Shown: positions 16,752 to 24,502 of the stretch, in pieces
Numbering within the stretch: the stretch's first letter is position 1
How the letters are laid out: each line of letters starts with the position of its first letter
Source of the DNA: Microseira wollei NIES-4236
Lineage (GTDB): Bacteria; Cyanobacteriota; Cyanobacteriia; Cyanobacteriales; Aerosakkonemataceae
Assembly (NCBI RefSeq): GCF_020521235.1
Contig: NZ_BLAY01000117.1
Location: 1-33,059 of the forward strand
Direction: 5' to 3'
DNA: 33,059 bases
The notes under the pieces: generated by a model
Seen by the model: only the letters and a program-made list of their open reading frames with translations
The model's database searches: none
What the model was told of the DNA's origin: nothing
Translations under genes and position numbers: made by a program

Positions 16752-17573
16752 CTATAAGAAACCGGGAATCTCCAGCATTTCCCTCTCCCTTGTTTTGCTA
16801 TACTCTTCAGCTTGTTGTAACAGATTTTCCAGATTGGGATTATTAATTTTGGCTGATGGCTGTCGATAAAATAGCTTGTTCAAACCATACCCGACTAGAT
16901 AAATAGATTCTCTTAACGTCAGAACTGCTTTCTTGTACAAATTCCATTTGTTTGATAACTTGCTGGGATGGGGAATGACTGTAAAACCATTGTCGCGGAA
17001 CAGAAATAGCGATCGCCACATATGAGGCGAGTCAGTAATTAACACAATTCGTTCGATTCCTTGGGGTTTGAGAATGGCTGCGGTGAAAGCGGCATTTTCA
17101 CTCGTACTTATAGAACAATTTTCCCCATCTATCACTCGACTGGGAATGCCTTTTTCTTCGAGTAACTGGATCATTTCCCCCGCTTCTGTCCTCCCACTGA
17201 AAAAAATTTCTGGCGCTTTTTTAGCTTGCCAAAGTTCAGCTGCTAAATCGATTCTATTTTCCCATTGAGATGGCCCTCGACCGAGTATTACAATTGCTTG
17301 TGCTGCTGTACTATAATCAGTTGGCAAGGCAAGTCCTTTCCCTACAAAGACAAATAGGAGCAGGAACGTGCTGGTTAAGCTAATTATCGATAAAATCGCT
17401 TTTGACTTGATTATTCGCCGTTTCCTGCGTCGCTTGTTCACAAGAAAGCCAAGTCCGAAAACAGCTAAAATTAGTTTGGCTATCAGGATGATGTTGACAA
17501 GCTCAAACGACACCCAATCTGTGAATACAGAATATTCGGTTAATTGGCGATCGCACAAGGTTGAATCAAACAT
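16752..17573 (-). CDS. DUF218/YdcF (SanA/ElyC-like) membrane protein
   Basis: This 273-residue protein has two N-terminal membrane segments (about 22-45 and 57-82) separated by a strongly basic loop. A DUF218 domain follows (about 92-215). Family blocks are AQAIVILGRG (91-100), NRIDLAAELW, FFSGRTEAGEM, STSENA (156-161) and IVLITDSPHMWRSLF (176-190), whose acidic and His residues form the conserved pocket. Relatives such as ElyC and SanA act in envelope or peptidoglycan-precursor integrity in other bacteria; the role here is inferred only by family. A C-terminal tail (about 240-273) is charged and not conserved-looking. The start ATG 17573 gives a normal membrane topology. Confidence 0.88.
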   Translation of the reverse strand: MFDSTLCDRQLTEYSVFTDWVSFELVNIILIAKLILAVFGLGFLVNKRRRKRRIIKSKAILSIISLTSTFLLLFVFVGKGLALPTDYSTAAQAIVILGRGPSQWENRIDLAAELWQAKKAPEIFFSGRTEAGEMIQLLEEKGIPSRVIDGENCSISTSENAAFTAAILKPQGIERIVLITDSPHMWRSLFLFRDNGFTVIPHPSKLSNKWNLYKKAVLTLRESIYLVGYGLNKLFYRQPSAKINNPNLENLLQQAEEYSKTREREMLEIPGFL

Positions 17574-17585
17574 TTTACTGGGTAA

Positions 17586-17682
17586 GTGGTAATTGGTAAT
17601 TGGTAAGAATTAGCGGGCTATTTTCTCTCCTACAGATAACAATCCCAAATCCCAAATCTGAAATCTGAAATCTGAAATCTGA
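17586..17682. repeat. Two heptamer tandem-repeat tracts
   Basis: GGTAATT-type 7-bp units lie at about 17587-17606. Six further units (AATCCCA twice, then AATCTGA four times) run from 17641 to 17682 and stop three bases before the stop codon of the 17685-19526 gene. Confidence 0.9.
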
Positions 17683-17684
17683 AA

Positions 17685-19526
17685 TTATTTTTCCCATTTT
17701 GGTCCTGTTAAAGTTGCTCGCAGACGCCAGTTTTCTTTTGGGGTTTTCACTTCTAAGACTCCGCTATTTAAATTTTGTCGCATCAACGGACTTTCGATTG
17801 CATGCCAATCTTTCAAGAGCCGTTCTTTACTATTAATATTAGCACGGGCAATCCCGCCGTTGGGTGCGTAGGTCATGACTATGCGATCGCCCAATAAACT
17901 CGTATAACCTATCTCGCCTTTACTGTTCCAATTTTTATCATCTACAGATGTTTTATCCAAGGCAGTTTTAAGGCTAGCCAAATCTGGATAATCGGCAACT
18001 CTAGCAACATCGGTAATCCAAGCAGTATTATCCCCCGTCGCTACCAAAGCTTGATAGTTTTTATCCCGTTCTGAAACCGGATTTTGCCAGTTAATATTAT
18101 CCCCCCAAGGACGGGCGCACAGCCAAGTATTTTCGATTCGCCAAATATACCAATCTCGATGGCGTTGCGGTTGTCCGTAACGCGCTGGTAAAACAAGGTG
18201 AGAACGTGCTGGTACTTTAGCGGCTTTGTCTTTATTGTTTAATCGCAATTGGTATATAACAGCACCCCGTTCTTGCACGTACTGATCTCCCGGACTGCGC
18301 CCTGTTGCCATTGGGGTGTGGAAGGTTCCTGCTAAACTAATTACTGCGTTATTTTGTCCTTTGGGATCGCGTACAACTAGCTTGTAGGTGGCATATTGGG
18401 CGTTGATAGTTCCTTTGACTTGATAAGAACGTTGGGGTTCTATAAGCGTCGCCAAACTGTAGTCAGAAGTTACGTAGAAAGTTTCCCACATCCGGTTGCT
18501 TTGGAAGTAACTATAATAACCAGGGTGGCTCATTTTTGCTTGGAAAGGTAGGGGAATTTCTTTACGCGCGATCGCTCTCAATTCTACAGGCGGGCGGTAC
18601 GTACTCAACGCTGCTGGCAATGCTAACCAAGCACTTTTCTCATCCATCCGATTAGCAGCTTCTGGACTATCGCCCCACCATATCCAAGATACGGCACTCA
18701 TGCCGCTATCCCAAGTACCGCGATCGAAACCTCGACTTTCCGCACCTCCAGCAGTTCCCCAACTCAGGCGCAATGCCATATTAGCGGCGTACCAATCTAA
18801 AGTAGCTTTTGCCAGTTGTTTTAATTCGGGAGTTTTGGCAAAGTCGTAAAGATTGAGCAATCCGGCAATAGAATAACCGTAATAAGTTGAAGAATGAAAT
18901 TCGCCTTGTCCGATAGTCATAAATTTGTTAAGTTCTGAACGCAACCAGGCTTCATTAGTAGCAGCACTCGCAGGATCGCCATTAGGAAAACCGCTACCAT
19001 CCATTAAAGCAAGTCCCGATGTGCGTTTCATAAACATGTGGTTTTCGGTACCAGTCCCCACCCATTGTAAAACGCGATTTGGTCCCAGCATACTGCGATA
19101 AGATGCTGTTACGTTATCTGGCATTTGGTCGCGAAATAAGAAAAAAATGCGAACGTCGTAAATGGTGCGAAAATGGTAGATACTCGGCTTGTCTCGCTCC
19201 ATTCCCATCAGGATATCCCAGCTTTGTTGGCGATTGTAACGTTCTCCTAAACTCAAACGCGCTAAAATAACCGGGAGCAAGTATTTGTGCGGATCGCCAA
19301 TGTTCTCCCGCTGCCACCAAGCATCCAGTTTATTTAAGTCTTCGGCGGCTAATTTTTCCCTAATCGCCATACTGCGTCCTTCCAACGTCGCCGGTAGACG
19401 GCTGAATTGCGCGTTCGTAGGCGCTGGAGTGCTTTCTGCAAGGGGTTTTGGTTCCGTTTTGGGGAGGGAACAGGCGGCGCTAAGCTGGGTGAGGAGGAAT
19501 GCGAGCGCGAGAATTTGCAGTTTCAT
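17685..19526 (-). CDS. Large lipoprotein, possible alpha/alpha-toroid polysaccharide-lyase-like fold
   Basis: This 613-residue protein starts with a lipoprotein signal (MKLQILALAFLLTQLSAAC), so Cys19 is the likely lipidated residue, and a Pro-rich linker follows. Residues about 50-330 are helical with many Trp and Tyr (e.g. WVGTGTENHMFM, FHSSTYYGYSIAGLLNLYDFA, WYAANMALRLSWGTAGG). Residues about 335-613 look beta-rich (VKGTINAQYATYKLVVRDPKG, WYIWRIENTWLCARPW). This helical-then-beta layout, with a central Glu-Asn-His motif, resembles polysaccharide lyases of the heparinase/alginate-lyase kind, but I cannot confirm the family or the catalytic residues. Surface carbohydrate processing is a guess. 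It is transcribed alone; the start ATG fits the signal peptide. Confidence 0.8.
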   Translation of the reverse strand: MKLQILALAFLLTQLSAACSLPKTEPKPLAESTPAPTNAQFSRLPATLEGRSMAIREKLAAEDLNKLDAWWQRENIGDPHKYLLPVILARLSLGERYNRQQSWDILMGMERDKPSIYHFRTIYDVRIFFLFRDQMPDNVTASYRSMLGPNRVLQWVGTGTENHMFMKRTSGLALMDGSGFPNGDPASAATNEAWLRSELNKFMTIGQGEFHSSTYYGYSIAGLLNLYDFAKTPELKQLAKATLDWYAANMALRLSWGTAGGAESRGFDRGTWDSGMSAVSWIWWGDSPEAANRMDEKSAWLALPAALSTYRPPVELRAIARKEIPLPFQAKMSHPGYYSYFQSNRMWETFYVTSDYSLATLIEPQRSYQVKGTINAQYATYKLVVRDPKGQNNAVISLAGTFHTPMATGRSPGDQYVQERGAVIYQLRLNNKDKAAKVPARSHLVLPARYGQPQRHRDWYIWRIENTWLCARPWGDNINWQNPVSERDKNYQALVATGDNTAWITDVARVADYPDLASLKTALDKTSVDDKNWNSKGEIGYTSLLGDRIVMTYAPNGGIARANINSKERLLKDWHAIESPLMRQNLNSGVLEVKTPKENWRLRATLTGPKWEK

Positions 19527-19772
19527 TAGTTTGGTTTTTCCGTACTTGGTGCGATCAAGTTTGCTGATTGAAGATTAGCTAAGATCGTAGCAGTTTGATT
19601 AGAGTAAAAAGTTACTAAATTACGTGAGGGGCAACAGTGAGTAAAAAGCGCGATAGTGCATCCTCACCGCTAGGCGATCGCACTCTTTGTGTTATTGTAT
19701 AGATGGAACAGGACGACGTTTAATACCATTTTCAACAACTCGATCTAAATAAACTTGATAACTAAAGACAAT

Positions 19773-20249
19773 ATGAATCCAGATTTACAGCTAAAATCTA
19801 TCTCTAATACATCAAACCTTTACGATACAGATTTCTATTTGTGGGTGCAAACGACTGCACAATTGTTAAAAGAAAAAAGACTAGATATGGTAGACTTTGA
19901 GAATTTAATAGAAGAAATTGAAAGCCTGGGTAAAAGCGATAAGAAAGAATTAAAAAGCAGACTAACAACGTTAATAGAACATCTTTTAAAAATTAAATAT
20001 TGGCAATCCGAAAAAGCTAATAATGCTAGAGGATGGCGGCAAACTATTGTCGAACAAAGAAGGCAAATTGAATATTTATTGGAAGATAGTCCCAGTCTGA
20101 GAGGATTGTTAGCAGAGATCTGGATAGAATGTTATGTTAATGCTAGGAAAGATCTCATAAAAAAATATGAATTAGATGCAGAAATATTTCCCAGCGAACC
20201 TGCATTTAGCTTAGAGGATATCCTCAATGAGGATTATATACCAGAGTAA
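19773..20249 (+). CDS. DUF29 family protein
   Basis: This 158-residue soluble protein shows the DUF29 pattern: YDTDFYLWVQTTAQLLKEKRLDMVDFENLIEEIESLGKS near the N-terminus, then RLTTLIEHLLKIKYW and GWRQTIVEQRRQIEYLLEDSPSL. It is nearly all alpha-helical. DUF29 proteins are abundant in cyanobacteria, of unknown function, and often lie among toxin-antitoxin genes, as here. ATG 19773 is chosen over an upstream TTG (19755), which adds only six residues. No partner gene is directly adjacent on the + strand. Confidence 0.92.
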   Translation: MNPDLQLKSISNTSNLYDTDFYLWVQTTAQLLKEKRLDMVDFENLIEEIESLGKSDKKELKSRLTTLIEHLLKIKYWQSEKANNARGWRQTIVEQRRQIEYLLEDSPSLRGLLAEIWIECYVNARKDLIKKYELDAEIFPSEPAFSLEDILNEDYIPE

Positions 20250-20283
20250 TTACCAGAGAAGGCAATATGCCTCCCTTCGCTTC

Positions 20284-20345
20284 GCGATCGCATCCATCAA
20301 AAGAGTGCGATCGCCGCTCGATACAAAGTAAAGCGCGATCGCAAA
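20284..20345. repeat. HIP1-dense intergenic segment
   Basis: Several GCGATCGC octamers occur within about 65 bases between the DUF29 gene and the small gene at 20393. No other structure is seen. Confidence 0.7.
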
Positions 20346-20392
20346 CAATGCTTTAACAAGCGCTTAGAAATTTTCCGGTTCGATCTAATGCT

Positions 20393-20578
20393 TTAGCTTG
20401 TAGTCGGGTGCAGTTCAGTGTTAGACCAGCGCTTGATTGGGAGTTTCACAACTTTCCGCCCACTGGCAATTTGCTTCTTTCGCAAATCCTCAAATATTGC
20501 CTTGAGGTCATAGTTCAAGGATTTGGCGTATTCTTCTCTGTACTTGTGAATCTCTTCCAAAATTGGGTCTTTGTACAT
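20393..20578 (-). CDS. Small probable antitoxin partner of the PIN protein
   Basis: This 61-residue protein begins MYKDPILEEIHKYREEYAKSLN and continues YDLKAIFEDLRKKQIASGRKVVK. The pattern DPI-EEI-K-RE...YD-AI--DL...SGRK recurs in small proteins encoded next to PIN-domain toxins. It is mostly helical and charged. The start codon lies two bases after the PIN gene stop, so the two are cotranscribed, with the toxin gene first, the reverse of the usual order. The antitoxin role is inferred from size, family resemblance and linkage. Confidence 0.8.
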   Translation of the reverse strand: MYKDPILEEIHKYREEYAKSLNYDLKAIFEDLRKKQIASGRKVVKLPIKRWSNTELHPTTS

Positions 20579-20580
20579 CG

Positions 20581-21069
20581 CTACTCTCCTAGAGGATCAA
20601 TTGTCATGAACTCGTAAGGCGTACAAACAAATGGTAGCTTATATCCAAGATCGCGACTAATCTCTGATAATTTTCGTTGGATCTGAGAATTTGCCATGTG
20701 CTTGCAATTCCAGGTTAGCAAGTAGTCTAAGCCATAAACTGTTGCCAGTGCCATGTGTAAAGCATCGTTGGCGGCTTTAGGTGGTAGGTTACTCTGCCGT
20801 AGAAATTCTTCTGCGAGATCCCTAGCTTCTTCGGTTAAATCCAGGAAGGTTAAAGATTGTAACAGATTCAATCGTTGAGACGCGATTTTTGGATCTCCCA
20901 TTGCTGCTTCATCTTCAACAATTTCTGAGGTATAAAGTACCAGCGAGTTACTGTACTCATCCCACCAGTCTTGAGTGATTTTGATGTTGGCTGCAACAAT
21001 TAGATTGTCTGTCGAGCGAGCGGTGAGGTAGCCGAGAATGCTAGTTTCAATATAAACGGTTTCAGTCAT
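20581..21069 (-). CDS. PIN domain protein, VapC-like putative RNase toxin
   Basis: This 162-residue protein, numbered from ATG 21069, has a PIN fold with acidic residues at Glu8 (VYIETSILGYL), Glu49/Glu52, Asp102 (NDALHMALA) and Asp115 (LDYLLTWNCKHMAN). The use of Glu in the first motif and the TWNCKH block define a PIN subfamily common in cyanobacteria. PIN toxins are metal-dependent ribonucleases; the target RNA is unknown. The longer frame to 21114 would add 15 residues with no family match, so the internal ATG is preferred. It forms an operon with the small gene two bases downstream. Confidence 0.9.
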   Translation of the reverse strand: MTETVYIETSILGYLTARSTDNLIVAANIKITQDWWDEYSNSLVLYTSEIVEDEAAMGDPKIASQRLNLLQSLTFLDLTEEARDLAEEFLRQSNLPPKAANDALHMALATVYGLDYLLTWNCKHMANSQIQRKLSEISRDLGYKLPFVCTPYEFMTIDPLGE

Positions 21070-21155
21070 GTGGGTGGGTGCGCGATGGCAACACTTCATC
21101 ATGCCACAAAACAAGATGCTTTATGGGTTTCTAAAGCATCCGCCGATCGCCACTT

Positions 21156-21242
21156 GCGATCGCTCGTCGATAAAAATAAAATGCGATCGCCTCTCTACAA
21201 AAAGCGCGATCGCTCGTCGATAAAAAGTAAAATGCGATCGCC
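21156..21242. repeat. 50-bp tandem duplication rich in HIP1
   Basis: GCGATCGCTCGTCGATAAAA occurs at 21156 and again at 21206, exactly 50 bases apart, each followed by AAAATGCGATCGCC. It contains four GCGATCGC octamers in about 90 bases between the PIN gene start and the protease gene end. Confidence 0.85.
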
Positions 21243-21249
21243 AAGGCGT

Positions 21250-21615
21250 TTATAATTCATCGATCGTTACCAACCCGCCATCTGTGAACTGAATGACAAG
21301 TTCTTGCTCATCTAGTAATGCAGTTCCAAGTAAAGGTCGCCTTCCTGTCGCAATGACCAAGACTTCTCGCTCTTCACCATCCCAAAGGACTATTGCCTCG
21401 TGAAGTGGAAGCAAGACCTCACTGTTATCTGCCAAGTTTGCAGGAGTATCATACCTGAAGGTCAAGCCCATCAATGAAACTGCTTCTGGAGGAAGACACA
21501 GTTCCCCTGTGAAACCTGTATCTATAACGAACTCAATAGGGATGCTTGAGCCGTTCGGCAGCAAAAATGTCAGCACAACAGTTGGGTGCCTATTCGCCAC
21601 AATTCCAGAAATCAC
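21250..21615 (-). CDS. Retropepsin-like (clan AA) aspartic protease
   Basis: This 121-residue protein carries the aspartic protease motif FVIDTGFTGELCLP, with catalytic Asp32 in D-T-G (32-34), and the later hydrophobic GRRPLLGTALLDEQEL flap/psi-loop region typical of single-domain retropepsins, which act as dimers. Similar short genes occur in cyanobacteria with no known substrate. The start is GTG at 21615, overlapping the stop of the upstream small gene (GTGA), so the pair is translationally coupled. The two-gene layout resembles a toxin-antitoxin module, but that is inference. Confidence 0.87.
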   Translation of the reverse strand: MISGIVANRHPTVVLTFLLPNGSSIPIEFVIDTGFTGELCLPPEAVSLMGLTFRYDTPANLADNSEVLLPLHEAIVLWDGEEREVLVIATGRRPLLGTALLDEQELVIQFTDGGLVTIDEL

Positions 21616-21884
21616 TTGTAGACACGCTCCATGACACCACCAAATGAGACAGCAACGTTATAGCCGATACGAATACCAAAGAGTCGGGCATTTGGGTGCT
21701 TCTTACTGAGGTTGCGCGATGCTTGCAACCCAGTTTTATCAACTTCATAATCACCTGTCTCAATGTCAATGATGACCATCTTTCCGATGTTCTCTTCCAC
21801 TTCCACCTGTTCGCGAATAACGCTTTCGTACAGGTGCTTTGCACGTCGCGCTACTTCTTCGCGGCTTAAAAGGATGGCTTGCAT
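21612..21884 (-). CDS. Small partner protein of the aspartic protease
   Basis: This 90-residue protein begins MQAILLSREEVARRAKHLYE and contains VIIDIETGDYEVD and ARLFGIRIGYNVAVSFGG near the C-terminus. Its N-terminal helix followed by short strands resembles small antitoxin-like proteins found next to clan AA protease or PIN genes. I cannot name a family. Its stop overlaps the protease GTG start. The gap upstream (21885-22081) contains a strong hairpin and no gene. Confidence 0.8.
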   Translation of the reverse strand: MQAILLSREEVARRAKHLYESVIREQVEVEENIGKMVIIDIETGDYEVDKTGLQASRNLSKKHPNARLFGIRIGYNVAVSFGGVMERVYK

Positions 21885-21946
21885 ATGCTGACTTGCGATC
21901 GCTACGTTTCTCTGTGAATCCCACTATGATAGCGCACAGACAAATA

Positions 21947-21974
21947 GGGCGAGCATTGCCAGCAATGTTCGCCC
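21947..21974. repeat. 13-bp-stem hairpin GGGCGAGCATTGC/GCAATGTTCGCCC
   Basis: The arms at 21947-21959 and 21962-21974 pair with one G-T pair, separated by CA. It lies between divergent gene pairs. It could be a dispersed repeat; without a T-run it is not a standard terminator. Confidence 0.75.
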
Positions 21975-22081
21975 TGCCTGCTTTGTAAAAAACAGCGTGT
22001 TACAGTCTATGCCATAGCATTCTGCCATCAGCGATCGCCTCTCAGTAAAAAAGTGAGGAGCAAGTCTTGACCTTCAACCAT

Positions 22082-22101
22082 ATTTCAGTATATACTGAAA
22101 T
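22082..22101. promoter_or_regulatory. 20-bp perfect palindrome, probable BrnA/BrnT operator
   Basis: ATTTCAGTATATACTGAAAT is a perfect inverted repeat ending one base before the brnT ATG at 22103. BrnA antitoxins are ribbon-helix-helix DNA-binding proteins that repress their own operon (family knowledge). A palindrome at this spot is the expected operator. It also occupies the place of a ribosome site, so translation initiation may be near-leaderless. Confidence 0.65.
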
Positions 22102-22102
22102 T

Positions 22103-22378
22103 ATGCACTTTGAATGGGATGCAAATAAAGAAAAAAGCAATCAACAAAAACATCGAGTCTCCTTTGAAGAAGCAGCAACAGTATGGACTGATCCCCTAGC
22201 GTTAATAGCTCCCGATCCAGAACATTCTATAGAAGAAGAAAGAGAGTGGATTATAGGAGAATCATACGCAGGAAGGTTATTGGTTGTTGTTTATACTCAA
22301 AGAGGAGAAACGATTAGAATTATCAGCGCTAGACCTGCAACAAAACGAGAGCGTCAACAATATGCCGAAGAAAGTTGA
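22103..22378 (+). CDS. brnT: BrnT family ribonuclease toxin
   Basis: This 91-residue protein, numbered from ATG 22103, matches the BrnT pattern: MHFEWDANKEKSNQQKHRVSF at the N-terminus, then EREWIIGESYAGRLLVVVYT and the C-terminal IRIISARPATKRERQQY. BrnT is a RelE-like ribonuclease that arrests growth and is neutralised by BrnA. Key Arg and His positions (H17, R58, R72, R77, R82) are present, suggesting an active toxin. An upstream in-frame ATG at 22067 would place the palindromic operator inside the gene, so 22103 is preferred. Its end overlaps brnA by 17 bases. Confidence 0.94.
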   Translation: MHFEWDANKEKSNQQKHRVSFEEAATVWTDPLALIAPDPEHSIEEEREWIIGESYAGRLLVVVYTQRGETIRIISARPATKRERQQYAEES

Positions 22379-22628
22379 ATTTCCATTTGAAAAAGCAAGA
22401 CGAATCACTCCCGCAGAAGTGATGGCTGCTGAAACAGCTATTAAAGAGCAATTTGGCATCAGTTATTCCAGACGTGGAAGACCGCCAAAAAGCGAAACAG
22501 AAAAATATCAAGTAGTGTCAATTCGACTTCATCCTCAAGTGATTGCTTGGGCAAAAGCGGAAGCAAAAAAACGAGGAGTAGGTTATCAAACTATTATTAA
22601 TGAAGCTCTGCTTAAACTTTCGGTATGA
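22362..22628 (+). CDS. brnA: BrnA family ribbon-helix-helix antitoxin
   Basis: This 88-residue protein starts at ATG 22362, inside the end of brnT. The N-terminal part (MPKKVEFPFEKARRITPAEV) is charged and would bind the toxin. The C-terminal half (about 50-86, VVSIRLHPQVIAWAKAEAKKRG through TIINEALLKL) is a ribbon-helix-helix DNA-binding domain. A longer in-frame extension upstream to 22284 lies in another frame of brnT and is rejected. The pair is expected to bind the palindrome at 22082-22101. Confidence 0.93.
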   Translation: MPKKVEFPFEKARRITPAEVMAAETAIKEQFGISYSRRGRPPKSETEKYQVVSIRLHPQVIAWAKAEAKKRGVGYQTIINEALLKLSV

Positions 22629-23030
22629 TATGTAGTTATTATGCAGTTGTAAAGTGAGGTGCGATCGCATTTGCTGTAGGTTGGGTTAAGCAGCATTGAG
22701 TCTGTTGTCTGTCATTCATCGAATGAGGCGAAATCTAACATCCATTAGTTTGAGTACAGCTTATAGTTTGAGTACAGCTTAGGTGTTAGGCCAAGCGTTG
22801 CGGAGGGTTCATGCTTCAACCCAACCTACGAGGCGGGCGATCTTCAGCCCAACCTACGAGGCTTGGCAGCAGAAAGGTTGCGTTCAGCGGCGGCAAGCAG
22901 TTTTAAGCTTAGCAACAAGATCTCCGTTCCGTCCGCTGCAACGCGCTGGTTAGCTGGCTCGGCAACAGATGCAAAAAGGCATTCAAATGTAAAAAATTAG
23001 CATCCTATCAGTCAAGAACTAATAAGATTG
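22629..23030. other. 402-bp noncoding region of dispersed repeats and an attC-like hairpin
   Basis: It contains a HIP1 site and the GTAGGTTGGGTT repeat near 22675. An exact 18-bp tandem duplication TAGTTTGAGTACAGCTTA lies at 22746-22781. Two direct copies of CAACCCAACCTACGAGGC type lie at 22814-22834 and 22842-22862. The attC-like hairpin listed separately follows. No open frame of note is present. The region separates the brnTA island from the radical SAM genes. Confidence 0.75.
22880..22955. other. attC-like hairpin with two bulged bases
   Basis: GCGTTCAGCGGCGG (22880-22893) pairs with CCGTCCGCTGCAACGC (22929-22944): 14 paired bases and two single unpaired bases. A GTTAGCT box follows at 22949-22955. 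Integron attC sites have such imperfect hairpins with extrahelical bases and a GTTRRRY core. The core here deviates by one base and the opposite core is not recognisable, so it may be a relic or a chance match. Confidence 0.35.
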
Positions 23031-24440
23031 TCAGTCCCTTATATCCGTATGTGGGTGCTCATCGAGTACTGTGTGTTCGCACTCATTCCCGCTTGCTATT
23101 CGCAACCCGATTCTATTTGATATCCATTTTTTTCCTTTATTAGGCATAAGATAATACATAAGATTCACATAATACAGCCAACCATCGTAGGTTAGCTCAT
23201 ATGTTTTCTCCCTATCTAGAACTAACCCAGATCGTATAGCTTCTTCAAGTGCCACTAGTGTCTCAGAATGTACATATTCCCATGCTATTCTCGATTTGTT
23301 CAGTACTCCGCGATAGGGAAACGTCACAATACCTTTTTCAAAACACTCATCGATTCCAAAGGCTTCCCACGCGAGCATACCGCGACGAATCCGAGAGATA
23401 TACTCAGCGCGGTCAGGGTGATTATAAATATTATATCCGGGCATTTGGGTTAGCGCTGATGCTCCATACCCTAGCACGCTATCATCTTGATAACCATAAA
23501 CAATATCGTGATACTGAAACTTCGGATGATGCTGAATCAAATTTTGATTTGATTTGTCGCTCCGACTATAACTATATCCATTGATTTTGCTGTATCCTCG
23601 CGCTCGCAAATAGTTGTCAATATTGTATCTGTATTGCATTCTCTGCGTTGCGGAAAGATGTTGAAGTCCAGTCTCACGCATCATCCTGTACATGCGAGTT
23701 TGTGCGGCTAAGTTATTGAGCGGATAAAAGTCTACTGTGGTGGTCTGAAGACTCAATGCTTCATTAACATCATGGTACAAATCATCAGGAGTTTGTCCAG
23801 CCATTCCATAGATCATATCTACGTTTGTATAAGCAAACACTTCGTTTGCCATTTGTGCGGTGTTTCTGATCTGGCACACGGTAGCGTCGAGAGAAAACAA
23901 TTCGCGGTGTCGAATGGTGAATGTTTGTGCTCCAAAACTAATCCGATTTACACCAATTCGCTGCATCGCTTTAAGCTTCTCATATGTAACACTTTTTACT
24001 TCAAGCTCAAAGGTAAATTCAGCAAGCTCCTGTGTATTAAAATGCGTGTGAATAGCATGTCCAAGAACTTCAATCTGTTTGGGACTTAGCACAGATGGTG
24101 TGCCTCCTCCGATAAACACCGTATCTATCTTAGGTTGACCGATAATATTTCGCTTAAGTTGTATTTCGCAAAATAGCGCATCAATATAGTCTTGGATATC
24201 TTGTTCTGAATTGTACCTACCTCGTGTAAATGGACAGAAACTACATATTGTTTCACAGAATGGAATATGTATATAAACGGCAAATCGTTTGATTGGAGAT
24301 ATTTCAAACGTTAAGAAAGGAAGAAGTGGATTTGGAAGAAGCTCATGCTCAAGCTCGAAGGGATAGTACCAGTTAAAAAAAGGTAGTTGTTGATTAAAGA
24401 TAAGCCGTGTATCTTTAGGGGCTAGCTTAAGGTCAAACAT
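23031..24440 (-). CDS. HemN-like (coproporphyrinogen oxidase-like) radical SAM enzyme
   Basis: This 469-residue protein has an N-terminal extension of about 50 residues, then the HemN-type motif YIHIPFCETICSFC with cluster cysteines 62, 66 and 69. IGGGTPSVLSP at 110-120 is the SAM-binding GGGTP element. A TIM-barrel follows (about 52-300; VNRISFGAQTF, NVDMIYGMAGQT), then a HemN_C-like C-terminal region (about 310-450; TYELTYDGWLYYVNLMYYL). This superfamily includes heme biosynthesis HemN, HemW, the heme-degrading ChuW/HutW group and methylases or cyclopropanases of natural-product pathways. The gene lies 62 bases after a B12 radical SAM gene, which favours a specialised pathway over heme synthesis. 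No strong ribosome site is seen before ATG 24440. Confidence 0.88.
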   Translation of the reverse strand: MFDLKLAPKDTRLIFNQQLPFFNWYYPFELEHELLPNPLLPFLTFEISPIKRFAVYIHIPFCETICSFCPFTRGRYNSEQDIQDYIDALFCEIQLKRNIIGQPKIDTVFIGGGTPSVLSPKQIEVLGHAIHTHFNTQELAEFTFELEVKSVTYEKLKAMQRIGVNRISFGAQTFTIRHRELFSLDATVCQIRNTAQMANEVFAYTNVDMIYGMAGQTPDDLYHDVNEALSLQTTTVDFYPLNNLAAQTRMYRMMRETGLQHLSATQRMQYRYNIDNYLRARGYSKINGYSYSRSDKSNQNLIQHHPKFQYHDIVYGYQDDSVLGYGASALTQMPGYNIYNHPDRAEYISRIRRGMLAWEAFGIDECFEKGIVTFPYRGVLNKSRIAWEYVHSETLVALEEAIRSGLVLDREKTYELTYDGWLYYVNLMYYLMPNKGKKWISNRIGLRIASGNECEHTVLDEHPHTDIRD

Positions 24441-24502
24441 GATCTAATTTTTTGAGACTTGAGTCATTAGTAAGACGAGTAGAGTTTCGGGTGAGTTGCT
24501 GT

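Noticed and set aside
22733-22790. A second attC site ending in GTTAGGC at 22784-22790
   Set aside because: The left half is part of a common GTTGGGTT/AACCCAAC dispersed repeat and the interior is an 18-bp direct duplication that does not fold like attC.
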